Assembly (NCBI GenBank): GCA_038025085.1
Contig: CM076143.1
Span: 34,990,501 to 35,054,500 of the forward strand
Reading direction: 5' to 3'
DNA from: Tetragonia tetragonoides
Taxonomy: Eukaryota; Streptophyta; Magnoliopsida; Caryophyllales; Aizoaceae
Length of the DNA: 64,000 nucleotides
The position numbers were made by a program, and so were the translations under genes. The notes below the pieces were generated by a model. The model had not been told where the DNA came from. It did no database searches and saw nothing but the letters and a program-made list of their open reading frames with translations. Position 1 is the stretch's first letter; every line of letters starts with the position of its first letter. Shown here in pieces: positions 32,324 through 46,021 of the stretch.

Positions 32324-34014
32324 TGTAGACACCAAAATGTGTAACCCCTTTCTATATGCCAAATGACGATAGCCAATATTTAAGAATATTAATTCTATGT
32401 CAATGCTCGAGTAACTTAAATAAAAACTATAAGCTTTCCAACGCCCCTTACCTTGTCCCAAATGGACACTGGAGTCAAAATATGTGATTCGACAAAGTTA
32501 TGGGACAAAAACGATGCTCTGATTACCACACTCCACGGTTCAATTAGGATTTTCCTCCATTAGAGAAATAATTCTCAAGTGGGCCTAACTAACGTGGATT
32601 TCGCATACAAATACCTTCAAAATGACATATTATAGGTCCAAATTCAATAAGAAACGAATGAGATATGATCCAATTACAGCAAGGTATACTGAAATGGACA
32701 CCTTTCTAATGTTTGGGCCATAACTCCAAAATAACTAACGATAATTGTGCTTATAATACGTCCAAAGAAAGCCCTTTGAATAAAAAATCCAATGCAGAAA
32801 AAGTTAGGTCAATCAGAGGTCAAGAGAAGAAGTTTTGGGTCGTCAAAATTTGTCTCGTTACTTGCCGGAGCAGTTAGAACGCTTGCCCAAGCGGTGGCAG
32901 CTCGGAGTCTTGCAAAGCCGCTTGGACCCCAAGCGGCCCCACCCGAAAGGCGCCTGATGGACTATTTTGTCCGGCATTTTGACAGTTCCGTCTCAGACCT
33001 AAACCTACCTCTATATATACTCTTTTTCTCCGTTTTTTCGAGGTGAACACAATGGTGAACTCAAATTAAACCCTAGAGCTCTCTAATTAACCCTATTCTC
33101 TAAAAATTCCTCTATCTCCTTCCTTCATCATCAAGTAAACAGCAATAAACACCATGAAAATACATTCAAACTCTACCATCCAACCTCTAATTCAACCTTA
33201 AATATTTCCACCACTAAAAATTCAACCTCCAATCCTTCTCAACTACAAGTTCAAGAGCATTGACATTCAATTCTAATTCATTCAAGGTTCCACCTGAGGG
33301 CTCTATTTAATCTTCAATTCGATTATCTATTAATTCAATCATGTGTTATTTTATATTTGATTATGTTTAAGTCAATTGCATCGTTTTAATTGCTTTGAAG
33401 TTACTAACTCGTTTATTAATGAAATTTAGCAACTAGGCGCGTTTAGCAATCAAGGTAGGGTTGGAGGAATTTATTATTGTTGTTGCTTTAATTTGTTTTA
33501 GCGTTCAATAATTAATCTTTTTCTATTGCTCTTATGCAAATTGGATTAAATGCATGCAAAAGTGATAACATATATTTTAATGGATGTTCAAACCCACTTA
33601 GTTAAATCTAGGACTTTGGACGACTGGATTTGTACGGAACCGTGCAATATTATCAATTAATCAAGGTCAATTACAAAAGGCCGTTTATTGAAACGGGCGT
33701 AATTGGGTGCCTAACACCTTCCCAATTCGTACCCACACCCCCGAACTCAATCTTTGGTCATTGGGTCATTCGAGTCAATATTCCCAATCGAAATTGGGGT
33801 GCAATTAATTCGAGTTGAAGTCTCTTTAGACTTTTGACTTGGATTATTTTCAATAAATTGGTTTCCTTGTTTTCCTTAAAATTTTGTGGAGACTTCCTGG
33901 TAATCTTAATCAAATCCCCATTATTCCTAAATATAATACAAAATCCGCTCGATTTTGGACCAAGAGCCCGCGAGAGGCGCTCGGTAGGGTTGATTCCCCG
34001 CGAGGGTTCTTACA
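32324..34014 (+). mobile_element. 5' LTR of X copy 2 (complete, 1691 bp)
   Basis: Begins TGTAGACACCAAAATG and ends CGAGGGTTCTTACA. It defines the LTR end because the primer-binding site follows directly. Its TATA region is near 33012-33025. Confidence 0.88.
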
Positions 34015-34015
34015 G

Positions 34016-34033
34016 TGGCGACTTCACTGGGGA
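34016..34033 (+). promoter_or_regulatory. Primer-binding site of X
   Basis: TGGCGACTTCACTGGGGA one base after the 5' LTR. This form (TGGCGAC..CACTGGGGA) is the kind reported for Tat/Ogre elements, where a tRNA 3' end primes minus-strand synthesis. The tRNA is not assigned here. It is deleted in copy 1. Confidence 0.7.
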
Positions 34034-35052
34034 TTTAATTAAGAGGGTGTAACTTGAAAGTTGATCTTGATTAATTGTCAAAGTTTCATGGTTCATTACC
34101 TTGAGTGATTATTGTTATTGTGATTGCTCATTAACAATTATTGCTTTTGCATCCATTTGCATGCGCTTGCGCGACTTCCGAGCTTGTTTTAACAAGATCT
34201 AATCAGTTTTTAGCCCTTAAAGTGTGGTGAAGTGCCTTGGTGGGAATCCATTCGATTCCTCTTTGCCAAGAAACATGGATCCCCCCACCTCATATACCTT
34301 CCAACAAAATCGTCCATTAGACAAGGAGGATAACAAGAATGCATCATATTATCACGCATCCCGCGGATTATTGTACATTCTTGATCATTAGTTCGCTTTG
34401 ACCAAAACCCTTAAGCCTAACCAATTGCATCAACTAGAACCAATTTTTAGGTCGAAACTCAGTCCCATGTCCATGCTAGATCTTTTTGACTGCATTGTTT
34501 GTGTCATTATGTTATTTACCATAATGTGAACGCAATCTTTGCGTAGTTGTTTTGGGTCATAGAATATTAGGATAGATCCCATTAGGATCTTTTTTTATTG
34601 TGTTTGGTCGTTATTTTAAAACTTCCATAAACTAGGGGTCCATATTAGGAAGGAGATCTTTTTATTTTCCGAAATCTATTTTCTTCCTTAGTCAAGAGTA
34701 TTCCCCTTCCCCAAGTCGATAATATTTCCATCCCTAGTCAATCGTATATGTTCCTTTTTCAAAAAATAAAAAACTCCTTCCTTTTTTTTTTATCCAATTT
34801 TATCCAAAAATTCAATATAAATCAATAAAGGGACTAGAATATTGGAAAAAACTCTTCTTTTTTTTTTTCCTTTTTTTTTTCCTCTCCTTCTCTTTAATTC
34901 ATTTTTCTATCTCTCCTTGATCAAGGATAGGAAAGTCGAGCCCAAAGTGGGAACGTCCAAATCAAAAAGGAAGATTAGTTCGGAAACTATTTCTGTCACC
35001 ACCTCCAAGCTCGAGATTAAGTTCAAATTCATATTCAACTCCATTTTCTACC

Positions 35053-35280
35053 ATGCCAGGTGACGACATGAAAGTCATTTTGGAGAAACTCACTGAGATG
35101 AACACACTTCTCAAAGATCAAGATGGGAAAATCAAGAAGCTAAGAGATGAGGTTAAGGCTAAACCTCATACTAATAAAGATGATGATGGGAATCATACTC
35201 CTCCAAGCAAGCTTGATAGAAGGCTTGAAAAGCTTGAGCAACTAATGCTTAAGAACTCCACATATAGCACTACTATATAG
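35053..35280 (+). pseudogene. X gag N-terminus, remnant
   Basis: 75 codons starting MPGDDMKVILEKL, the coiled-coil head of X gag, followed within ~45 bp by the deletion point at 35325. The capsid domain and knuckle are lost. Confidence 0.85.
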
Positions 35281-35788
35281 AAGAAGAAGAGGAGCTCAAT
35301 GCCGATTTCGATGCAAAACTTCTAGTCCACAATTCAAATTCTTTTATCTTTGTCGATCCATCCCTTTCTTTCAATCACCATTTACGTCTAAGCGCTCTCT
35401 ATATCGTGCAACATCTTTCGATACTCGATTATTCAAAGTCCACGCTCAAGGTTTGACATTAGTCCAATAAGTGTTTTTCTCCAAACTCTTACATGGTAGA
35501 ATCAACTGAAGAATACTACTTATTCAAGGTGGTGGCCCATCAATGTTTCTCTCTACCACGCACCCATCTAAAGTGGTGGCTTCATTAGTGCTTCTCTGTC
35601 GATCAAGGAGATCTTTTCAAAGTGATTTCGAAATTTTCTTTCTATCTCTATGTGCTTTTTGTGCTTGGGGCTTTGATATCCCCATGTCAAGTTTCAATCA
35701 ATGTTCAATGTGTCTCCTATTAGAATATGTGTTTGCATTGCAATAGGTGCGTGTGTTCTCGTGTTTTTTGTGTTCAAATATCAATCAG

Positions 35789-36287
35789 GTGAGGAATCAT
35801 CAGCTTCAATCCTGCGAATTCTTTCACCTTCAATGTTCAATGTTCAAGACGAGGGTTCATCGGCTTCAATCCGACGAGTTCCGTCAACTTCAATATTTAA
35901 TGTTCAATATTCAATGTTCAATGTTCAATGTTTAACTATAGACGAGGGTTCATCGGCTTCAATCCGGCGAGTTCCGTCAACTTTAATATTCAATATTAAG
36001 TGTTCAATGTTCAATCCAGAAGAGGGTTCATCGGCTTCAATCCGGCGAGTTCCGTCAACTTCAACATTCAATGTTCAATTGAGAAGAGGGTTCATCGGCT
36101 TCAATCCGATGAAATCTGTCAACTTCAATATTAAATGTTCAATGTTCAATCTAGAAGAGGGTTCATCGGCTTCAATCCAGCGAGTTCCATCAACTTCAAC
36201 ATTCAACGTTCAAAATTCAATGTTCCATCCAGAAGAGGGTTCATCGGCTTCAATCCTGCGAGTTCTTTCAATTTCAATGTTCAAGAG
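35789..36287 (+). repeat. X 3' minisatellite, duplicate
   Basis: Seven units in the same order and almost the same lengths as at 15438-15935, with scattered substitutions. The stability of the array since the duplication argues against rapid turnover within this locus. Confidence 0.88.
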
Positions 36288-36396
36288 TATATTGGCACTT
36301 TCATCGATGGCCTCAATGTTTGTTTGCTTTGCATGTTTCCAAAAATTGCATACTTTGGCCTTCGCTGTACTCGAGGTCGGCCAAAGTGGGGGTTTC

Positions 36397-38109
36397 TGTA
36401 GACACCAAAATGTGTCACCCCTTTTTATATGACCAATGACGATAGCCAACATTTAAAAATATAAATTCTATGTCAACGCTTGAGTAACTTGCATCAAACA
36501 CCTTCCATTTCATATCCCTTTCTATAAGCTTTCCAACTCCCCTTACGTTGTCCCAAACGGACACTGAAGTCAAAAGATGTGATTCGACAAAGTTATGGGA
36601 CAAAAACGATGCTCTAATTACCGCACTCCATGGTTCAATTAGTATTTTCCTCCATTGGAGTAATAATTCCCAAGTGGGCTTAATGTACGTGGATTTCGCA
36701 TACAAATACCTTCAAAATGACATATTATGGGTCCAAATCCAATAAGAAACGAATGAGATATGATCCAATTACCGCAAGATATACTGAAATGGACACCTCT
36801 CTAATGTTTGGGCCATACCTCCAGAAATACTAATGATAATTGGGCTTATAAAATGTCCAAAGAAAGCCTATTGAATAACAATCCAATGCAAAACAAATTA
36901 GGTCAATCAGAGGTCAAACAAACAAGTTATGGGCCGTCAAAATTTGTCTCGCTACTTGCCGGAGCGGCTAAACCGCTTGTCAGAGCGGTTAGACCGCTTG
37001 CCCAAGCGGTGGCCGCTTGAACCCCAAACGGCCCCACCCGAAAGGCTCCTAATGGAATATTTTGTCCGGTCTTTTTAACAGTTTCGTCCCAGGCCTAAAC
37101 CTACCTCTATATATACTCTTTTTGTCTATTTTTTCAAGGGGAACACAATGGTGAACTCAAACTAAACCCTAGAAATCTCTAATTAACCCTATTCTCTCAA
37201 TATTCCTCTATCTCCTTCCTCCGTCATCAAATAATCAGCCTTAAACACCATCAAAATACATTCAAACTCTACCATCCAGCCTCTAATTCAACCTTCAATA
37301 TTTCCACCACTCAAAACTCAACCTTCAATTCTTCTCAACTACAAGTTCAAGAGCATTGACATTCAATTCTAATTCATTCAAGGTTACACTTGAGGGCTCT
37401 ATTTAATCTTCAAATCTATTTTTTATTAATTCAATCATGTTTTATTTTATATTTGTTTATGTTTAAGTCAATTGCATTGTTTTAATTGCCTTGAAGTTAC
37501 TAACTCGTTTACTAATGAAATTTAGCAACTTGGCGCGTTTAGCAATCAAGGTAGGATTGGAGGAATTTATTATTGTTGTTGCTTTAATTTATTTTAGCGT
37601 GCAAAAAATAATCTTTTTCTATTGTTCTTCTGCAAATTGGATTAAATGCATGCAAAAGTGATAACATATAATTTAATGGATGTTCAAACCCACTTAGTTA
37701 AATCTAGGACTTGGGACGACTGAATTTGTATGGAATCGTGCAATATTATCAATTAATCAAGATCAATTAATAAAGGCCGTTTATTGAAACGGACGTAATT
37801 GGGTGCCTAACACCTTCCCAATTCGTACCCACACCCTCGAACTCAATCTTTGGCCATTTGGTCATTCGAGACAATATTCCCAATATGAATTGGGGTGCAC
37901 TTAATTCGGGTTGAAATCTCTTTAGACTTTTGACTTGGATTAGTTTCAATAAATTGGTTTCCTTGTGTTTCCTTAAAAATTGGTGGCGACTTACTGGTAC
38001 ACTTAATTAAATCCCCATTAATTATAAATATTACAAAATCCTCTCGATTTTCGACCAAGAGCCCGCGAGAGGCGCTCGGTGGGGTTGATTCCCCACGAGG
38101 GTTCATACA
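36397..38109 (+). mobile_element. 3' LTR of X copy 2
   Basis: Starts TGTAGACACC after the polypurine tract at 36383-36392 and ends GAGGGTTCATACA. It carries the same CCGCTT/AAGCGG cluster (about 36960-37020) and TATA region (about 37108) as copy 1. Confidence 0.86.
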
Positions 38110-38684
38110 CACAATAATTTGAATACATAATCTAGCATATTCAAGCTTAGATTTCGCAGCAATTATTCCATTTGTACACTGTGGCTTACCCAATGCACTA
38201 TCAATTTTGTTCAACCTAGGCACAATCCACAAATTATACTTCAAATAAGGCAGCTTAACCCAAATTGGTACCCTCGTAACATCAATGACATTAATATTCA
38301 TATCCACACTCCATGGTTTCAAAATCAATGGCCTATTATTATAATACCAATGACCATGTTCAAATATTTTTAGCATGAACTCTTCAGAGCTAAATCTAAA
38401 CAGAAAAAATCCTCATTCAATCAAATGAATATCAACATCACCACATTCTTTCCATTGTGACTTCACATAGGCTTTAGTAGCGTTCTCAGTAGGTTTCAAT
38501 TGAAGCACATACCCAACAAGCGAAAAATCCAATACTCATAACCTTCATTCCACTTAGAATCACCAAAGATAATTACAAACTTATCAAATTTAACTGAGGG
38601 AACAAATAGAAGCTTCATACCTGAGTCAAAAGGGAGATTCCTTCTCAGCGAATCAGTAAAAGTCATCGAACCCATTTCCTCCAT
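38110..38684 (-). pseudogene. LINE L ORF1 N-terminal part, duplicate
   Basis: The DUF4283 segment beginning MEEMGSMTFTDSLRRN, equivalent to 17754-18328. Here the stop at YL*YNLW of copy 1 reads Lys (YLKYNLW), so that nonsense change arose in copy 1 after duplication. Confidence 0.85.
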
Positions 38685-39374
38685 TATCAACAAAATTAAG
38701 AACAATCGAAAGCTCAAGAGCTAACGAGAGTAGAATTAAAGAAATCTAGAGATTAAACCAGAAGAAATCAACAGGAATTGAGGGAGCAATCACTAACAAT
38801 GGAGGCGGTTAGTGTTTGCTTGAGGAAGAAGCACAATTTCTCTCCCTACATTTGTTTTTTCATTAAAGCTCCATGAAATTGTTCTTAGAATAAGTTTGGT
38901 AGTATCAAAGCATGATTATTCTTCCTATGCATAAATGTCATTATCGTCGTTATTACCATTCATTGTCATAAGCATGAAATGAAGTAGTGAGTCGTGGTTT
39001 CGTAGTACCACTAAGTCAGTCAATGCGAATTATGTGAATTAAATTATAATTGAGAATAAGACTCATAATGGATCCCTAGGAGTATCGAGCAATCAGGATT
39101 ATATCTAATTGATGTAGTCTAGGGATGCGTGATTCCCAAGTTACTTATGGACACCTCGTAGTGTGTTCGGGATGATCATTCCTCATCAGTTAAATTCTCT
39201 ACGTTTCGATTATTATGTTAAGAATGGTGTGAGTCTACACTAGAGTAAGTCCATGACATGTCAATATCAATCGATGAACAGTATGGGTAATCACTGTTCT
39301 ATTCGCTCACTTATTACTCTAACTAAGATGGATTGTCTGGTTGTGTTCTATTGATCACTAAGCAAGAATTGCAT
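38685..39374. other. Unassigned DNA, duplicate of 18329-18981
   Basis: No gene or element edge seen. It contains ~45 bp near 38888-38930 that copy 1 lacks. Confidence 0.4.
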
Positions 39375-39379
39375 GTAAT

Positions 39380-39876
39380 TGAATATAGAGTATGCGTGTG
39401 CTTGAATGTATGACTACTTGTGCATGCAATTGAATTTCTATGATTCCTCTAAAACTCAGGTAAGGTTTGGGAAAGTGTTTTTACTAGGTATGGACGACGT
39501 TTATTCAGTTTATCTGATTTTTGTTTTCTTTTGTTTCTTTTTTTTTTCTTTTGTACCTTGTTTCCGTCATGGATACCAAAGTACAACAACAAATTGTGGG
39601 ATTTTGGTTTGTGCCCTTGAAGGCAAAGTTGTAATAATATTTTTAATGGACTTAAGTTCATTATTTAGGCAACTCTGATATTAATGTTTTAATTCAGTTT
39701 AGTTTGTTTAGTTTGCTCCTTTTGATACCTAGCCTTTCTTTCTGCTTAGCATTTTTTCCTTAGCGATAAATGTTGCAGTAACTACCCTCGGGTTTGGGAC
39801 GGTTCAGTGGTGTCGAGTCATGTATAATGACGTCGATAGCTCCCAGAAAAATCGTTGTAAATTCGGGGGTATTACA
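39380..39876 (-). mobile_element. Solo LTR, copy 2
   Basis: 497 bp, flanked by GTAAT at 39375-39379 and 39877-39881. Almost identical to 18987-19482. The solo LTR formed before the duplication. Confidence 0.8.
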
Positions 39877-39881
39877 GTAAT

Positions 39882-41127
39882 TCCTCAAAGTAAAATCATT
39901 ACTAAGCATATACAGATCTTGAATTCTTTCGTTTTTTTAATGTTGTAATTCACTATCAACACATTTGTAGGTAAAGATATATTAAGTACAGTTCGTTGTT
40001 TTTTATCTTTTTTTGTGAACTTGAAAACCATTACTTTCATTTATCACTATTTATGTGTTTAAATGTGTGATACTCAATTAACATAATACAAATATAGTAA
40101 ATAAAAAAGAATACAAATATGACTATTTGACGTGTCTTTTTCCCTTACCTTCTACCAAACTTTTCCTAAAAGCAGGAATAAAAAAAACTTCTACCGATTA
40201 TAATAGGGTCAAATATAGGACATATCTAACTAGTATGACATTTTTCAGGATCACTGAGGCATGCCACCTAAACAAATAGCATAGGACGCGTCACCTCATC
40301 AACCAATTAAAAATCAGATAAAAAATAAAAAGATAAAGTTGTGAAAATTTTGAGTTGTGAAAGACCTCTAGAGTTCTATAATAGTTATACTAGATCTTTG
40401 TCAAATATTTAAAATCAGATATAACTTTTTCTACATATTTAAAAAAATAATAAAGTTTATACCAGCACATTCGCATCGAAAACTACATTAGAGCGAGATG
40501 CATTTAGAGGCAAGCCACCTTACCGAGATTTTTAAGAGCGTGTAACCTAAGCGATAATATTAAACAGTAAAATTAGAGTTTATATTTTTTTTTTTTTTAG
40601 AAAATGGTTAGCTTTGCATTGCATCCACCAGAAAGGTATCACAATAACACTCCTAGATCATGTCAGTTTTACATACCCACATATTGCCAAAAACAAAACA
40701 GACAATTAGAGTTTTTTTATGTCATTAAAGCATTGTGGACAACTTGATATGAAAAGATAAGTACACCAACTCCTCAAAAAAGAAAAAATAAATAAATAAA
40801 GGGAACATTGTATCCTCAGTAGGCAATATGGTATAATGATGAGGAGTATTAACAATAGACTCCTACTAATACTAGAGTTCTTATATGAAATGATTATTAT
40901 TACACTGTAGCCTCTATAATCGAAAATTGGTTTTCCTCAGTCCCCCACCCCACAATTTCCATTTCAATACGCATTCTCTTACTTTTAAGTCTTTTTTTCT
41001 CCTATTTTATTCGTTTTGTTTTCCTATGCATTAATGTTTTTTTTCTCCGTACTCTTTATTTATATTTTTTTTACTTCGTGTTGAATCTTTATTGAAAAAA
41101 ATCACTAATTTGGCTATTTACATTGTA
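39882..41127. other. AT-rich DNA left of the MULE, copy 2
   Basis: Duplicate of 19488-20763; no gene seen. The TA array of copy 1 is replaced by a short poly-T run near 40585. Confidence 0.5.
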
Positions 41128-42580
41128 TGATTTCCGTACGGGCGGTCAACAAATAAAATAAATTCAAATATACGGTCAGCCCAAATGTATTATCCAGACT
41201 ACCGCTCTTTTTGACGACGCGTTACGGAGCAAAAGACACCATCTTAGATGGCGTATCATTAACATAAGATTCCCTCTTAGATGGCGTCTCATTAACATAA
41301 GACGCCCTCTTAGATGGCGTCTCATTAACATAGACGTCATCACAGATGGCATCTTCAGCCCAGTAGTCTTCACCATTGACCTCACACCCTCTGGCACTCA
41401 CTCTCACTCTCCCTCTCAAGCACTCGCACTCACCCTCACCCTCACAATTACCCTCACCCTCACCTCACCCTCACCCTTACCTGACGTCAACATTAGCGCC
41501 CACCAAGTCACTGCTGACGATCGCCCTCACCGTCACCCCACCCTCACTCTCACGCCCAATAGTCTTCACCATCGACCTCACACCCTCTGGAACTCACTCA
41601 CACTCTCCCTCTCTCGCACTGGCACTCACTCTCACCCTCACCCTCCCACTCACCCTCACCCTCCCACTCACCCTCACCCTCACCTGACGTCAACATCACA
41701 CCCACCACGTCACCACCGACAAGCGCTTGCCCGGGGTGCGGCATAGGCCGAAGGAAGAGATATAGGGGTCGGCATTGAAGCTGACATATCTTCGCGATCA
41801 TTTTTCAATTCTTCCAGCAGATGCAGATGACGTTAGAGTACAACAGCATACTATGGCGTATATTCTTCGGCTCATGGGAGCATGCATCTTCGCGGATAAG
41901 AGCGACTATGAGGTTCCGTTGCTGTACTTGCCACTGCTTGAGACACCCGACCAGAGAGCAGGGTTTACTTGGGAAGGTGCTTCTCTTGCCTACTTGTACC
42001 ATCAACTATGTCGGGCATTGCGTAGAGGTGCTTCGGAGATTGGGGGATTCCTTTTATTACTACAGTTGTGGTCAAGGGAGCACATCCACATCGGACGACC
42101 AACTGTCCTTCCTCCTCGACAGCAACTACCTGATGGCCCACATCATGATGATCCAGCTGATGACCCACATCCACTCGGCCCTCATCATGAGCGTGGACAT
42201 GATCCACTAGGGCGGAGGTACTTATTAACTCTCTTTTACATATTTTCAGTTACCCTTTTTATTGTGGAAATTGATGTTTGTTCTTGTTTTAAAGGTGGCT
42301 TCTAGTTCCACTTACACGTGTTGAGTCGTCGAGTGGACTTGGTTGCTACAGAGACGCTTTAGACTCTCAATCTCTCGACCAGGTAATTTATTACCTTTAA
42401 ATAATATCCATTCAATAATAGTTTTATATGAATATTACTCTTAAGTTTTTAATTTTGTGTAGATGACATGGGAGCCATACACTCAGGATATTTTAGATGT
42501 ACATCCGGAGGTTTGTCGAGAGCATCAGGATATTTGGCGCGCTAAAGCTCCACTCATTTTCTTTGATATCGTTGAGCTAC

Positions 42581-43112
42581 TGTAGATGCCAAAAAAGCGC
42601 CTTTCGATTTCTCCGCAAAAGCACGATGATGAAAGGAGTAATTTATAAACTTGAACTCTATTTTTGCTTTAATAGTCAAGATAAGGTCTCAGGTTTTCCT
42701 CCTAACACTCCTTTATTCCAACCCCATTCAAAAGCCCTGTTCAAGAGCTTTCCAACGACACCTCTCATGCCCATTTCCGACTCTCGGTCGCCAAGTTGCG
42801 ATCTAGAGGTAGAACCGTCTTTTACCGACCAGGGGTAAAACGGTCTTTTCATATTTTTTTTGGGAACACTAAAATTCCTCCGAAAAATAAAAATAGACTG
42901 GATGTCGTCATTATAACGTCATCCAGCTGGCAGCCGTAAGCGACGCTGACAAAATTCCCGGCGCCGCTAGCGGCGCTGACATGGCTTCTGGCCCGACTCT
43001 TTTTTCAGCCCAAATTCAATTTTTCGGCTCCTTTCACCCGTCCAACCCTACTTCCTCCGCATTCAATACAACCCTCCACCCTTAGTTCAAAACACACAGT
43101 CTACAGTTGACA
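42581..43112 (+). mobile_element. 5' LTR of Y2, 3'-truncated
   Basis: Starts TGTAGATGCC and stops matching the full LTR after 'cagttgacaa'. The palindrome GCCGCTAGCGGC is at 42963-42974; the TATA box is lost (ttcaataca). U5 and the primer-binding site are absent. Confidence 0.8.
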
Positions 43113-43494
43113 ATTCAGATTCGGTCAAAAAAATATTAAAAAAAAAAAAACAAATCGGCAAAATAAAGAAAAAGTCGCCGAAAAAATAAAAAAAAAAAAA
43201 ATCGACAAAAAATCATAATAAAAAAAGGGCCGAAAATCTTTTATTTTATTTTATTTTATCCCATTTTATTTTATTTTTTTTGAGTCTAGAAAAATAATAA
43301 ATAGGAGAATTAGTCTTCTTTTTTTTTTCGTTCATTGACTTTATTTTCCTTTGATATTAGGGAAATATCTGGGCATTTAGGCTTAAGGACCTTTTTTTTA
43401 GGACAATGTGTTTTTCTACATGTGGGTCACCATTTTTCTTAGATGAGAGTCTCGTGGTCTTTTTGATTCTAAATGGTCATCTACTCGTTCAGAT

Positions 43495-43940
43495 CATGCC
43501 AGGGTCCAACAAGCGTTCCTCAACTGAAGATACACAAGAGGGTCCTCTCCTCAGGCCAAGATCGAAAATGGGCCAGAATGCCAAGAAGGTCAAGACTCAT
43601 TTTTTAACAACTGCATATCCGGTCCGCGAGGTTTCAAAAGAATCGATACTGGATACTCAAGATGAATCCCTTGACTTAGGGGAACAATTGGACCAATCAC
43701 TGCGAGAGGCTAAGATTCAAGTGGGCCTTTATCCTGATGAAATCCCTAGACTCGTTGAGTACAGAAGCACGAACAAGCCAATCCAAGCCCTTGTTGAAGC
43801 GCAAGGCGATATTGACTACCTATCCCAGTACACAGTCTTTTATCACTCAGAGATCAAGAGGCTGCAGAAGACGGTTGCTGGGTTAGAACAAAGAATTAAG
43901 GCTCTAGAAGGGGATAAGATCATTCTTAATCAGGGCCAAA
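43495..43940 (+). pseudogene. Y2 gag head
   Basis: About 148 codons from MPGSNKRSSTEDTQEG to the coiled coil ending LEGDKIILNQGQ. There the sequence jumps across a GCCAA microhomology to the region downstream of integrase. No capsid, knuckle or pol remains. Confidence 0.85.
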
Positions 43941-44045
43941 TATTAACTTACTAAAACAAAAAAGAGTGCAACTACGAGGGTTTAAGCTAAACAAATTCTT
44001 ATTACTTTTTTTTTAAAACTAGACTTGCTTTCTGAGAAAACTACT

Positions 44046-45392
44046 TCAATCCTTCTTCCCTTTAGAAGGCTTCGTTGAAGAGTTCTTCTTTGAAGAACCC
44101 TGGCCTGAGGACGACTTATGATCGCTCCATTGAGCTGGGGGCTTGACTCTTTTCAGTACATGGTAGCCTCCCACCCGAGGCCCTTCCTTTCTTTTCTTGC
44201 TTCCTGTTCTTGAGTCATACTTAGGCTTTAGTTGGTCCCACTCCTCATGACGAAGGGCCCGTCTCACTTCTCCATCACTGCAGAAAAGCCAATTCAAGTA
44301 GGTCTCAGAAACTTGAGTTGGGGCAATCACCCGAGGTACAGTGCAGCGGTCCTGGCTATGCCAATACTTTCCCCAATCCGCAGCAAACGCATTGGTCAAA
44401 GCTACGATAGTTGGTTTCGTAGTCTCCTGACGAGGGATAACCTGCTTCAACACGTATTCCCTCATGACCCTAGAGGGGAAGAAGAAAGTAGTCCTGTACA
44501 GACCCAGTATGGTAGTATGAGGAACCAAATTGTCACTAGCCACTAAGGAAGTCAAGCTCCACCAGGACACATGCCAACGGATAACAGGTCCTGCATGGAA
44601 AAAGGCATCCCATTCAGCAAGGGACTTTTCAGAATATAGCCTCTTCCTAACCAAGAAGCTAGCCGCAGTATAAGTTTTCTTCGCTCAGTCTCGAGGGACC
44701 CGAGCTATCATATTCTCCGGTGACTCTATTAGCCTCAGATGCTCACATAACCAAATTTGAAGCAGCAGGGGGCTGCCAGAAAAAGTTTCATGAGGAGAGA
44801 TTTTCAACTTGTCAAGCCCAATAATAGTTTCCCCTACAACCAGATGCAAAGGAGAATGCCCTTCAATCATTTGATTAACCACTTGCAGCAACGAGGCTCT
44901 ACCCAAGTTAGGCGATTTTGCATTAGCAAATAATAGGCGGTTTAACAGGCAAAGTACAAAAGCCTATAGGCGACAACGCCTGAATATTGCATCCTTGTCA
45001 GAAGAAATAGCAAACTTTTCACAAAGTTGAACCAAGTCCACATCGACAGCAAGAACCATGCTTTTAGCTTCTACAGATGACAAGCCCAAGGATTTCTTGT
45101 ACTGATCCTTAAAACCATCTCTCAAATAAGGCACAGCTTGGGGAAGAACATCAGGAATATAAGTGATCGCAGCAAATTCTTCAATTAAAGGACATAATTC
45201 AGAGTTACCAAGGCGAAAGACATGCGAGTCGGGGTCCCAATAATTCAAAGCGGATCAAAGAAGGGGCCACAATATTTTGGTTGGTCTCAAGGTCAGCAAG
45301 GCAGAAACATGGAATGGAGCCTGTTCAAGTTTTTCTTCTGTGGTCAGAATTTTGCACCAAACATCGAACAGGTTTTTAAAGGATTGCACCAT
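44046..45392 (-). pseudogene. DUF7745-like antisense gene of Y2
   Basis: The same 448-codon frame as at 26756-28102, with the same start context and both shared TGA codons. An extra stop (CAG to TAG) lies at 44964-44966, so it is the more decayed of the two. NYWDPDSHVFRLGNSELCPL and the basic tail are intact. The palindrome/TATA promoter upstream (TATA near 45465-45472, palindrome 45578-45589) is conserved. Confidence 0.82.
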
Positions 45393-46021
45393 GGTAGAAG
45401 ATTTGGGAAATTTGAGAGAGCTAAAAGTCTAAAAGTGATACAACATCAAGCATCCCGTAAATCTTATTTATAGGCAAAAATACGGGCCAAAAGAAGTCAG
45501 AAACCACGAAAAAGCCCAAACCAGAGCCATTAGCGGCTCTGGTCAGGGTCGCTAGCGGGCTGAGCCCGCAACACAGTGCCGCTAGCGGCCCTGACCCTAT
45601 CCCAGTCTGCTTTTTCCTCCCGCTCCAGCCCACCCACTTGGTCCAATCAACTCGATTCAAGCCCAGTTTGATGCACACGGCTGAATTACAAAGCGCGAGA
45701 CTCTCTTAGTTTTATCTTTTCCATTTATTATTATTATTTTCATTTTTTTAGGGGGTATAATATGTGTAATTTTTGCTTTTCTTGCAATTTTTACCTTTTT
45801 CTCTATTTTATTCCCTGAATTGTGGCTTTTTCCTACTGCATAACACATTGCATATTTAGAGATCAGACGGACATAATCGAGTCATCATATCATACATATC
45901 ATAAAAATTCATAAAAACAGGAGTCCCAAATCTCGAAGCCAATGTCTACAAAGAGATCCAACACCAATCAACCAGAGTCGTCATCGCCGTTGCTGTCAGC
46001 CCCATCATCAACGGACGACCC

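Larger units (their letters stand above)
32324..38109 (+). mobile_element. X copy 2, internally deleted
   Basis: A 5.8-kb version of X with a complete 5' LTR, the primer-binding site, the first 75 codons of gag, the minisatellite, the polypurine tract and the 3' LTR. A 2.1-kb deletion between two TTCTA repeats removed most of gag and the block downstream. It is flanked by the two parts of LINE L as in copy 1. Confidence 0.88.

Noticed and set aside
34842..35063. Frame with hydrophobic start upstream of X gag in copy 2
   Set aside because: Translation of poly-T/CTTT leader sequence; the reading frame is not kept in copy 1.
41376..41687. A frame of Thr/Leu/Ser/Pro repeats
   Set aside because: Low-complexity CTCACC repeats in the MULE arm; not a gene.
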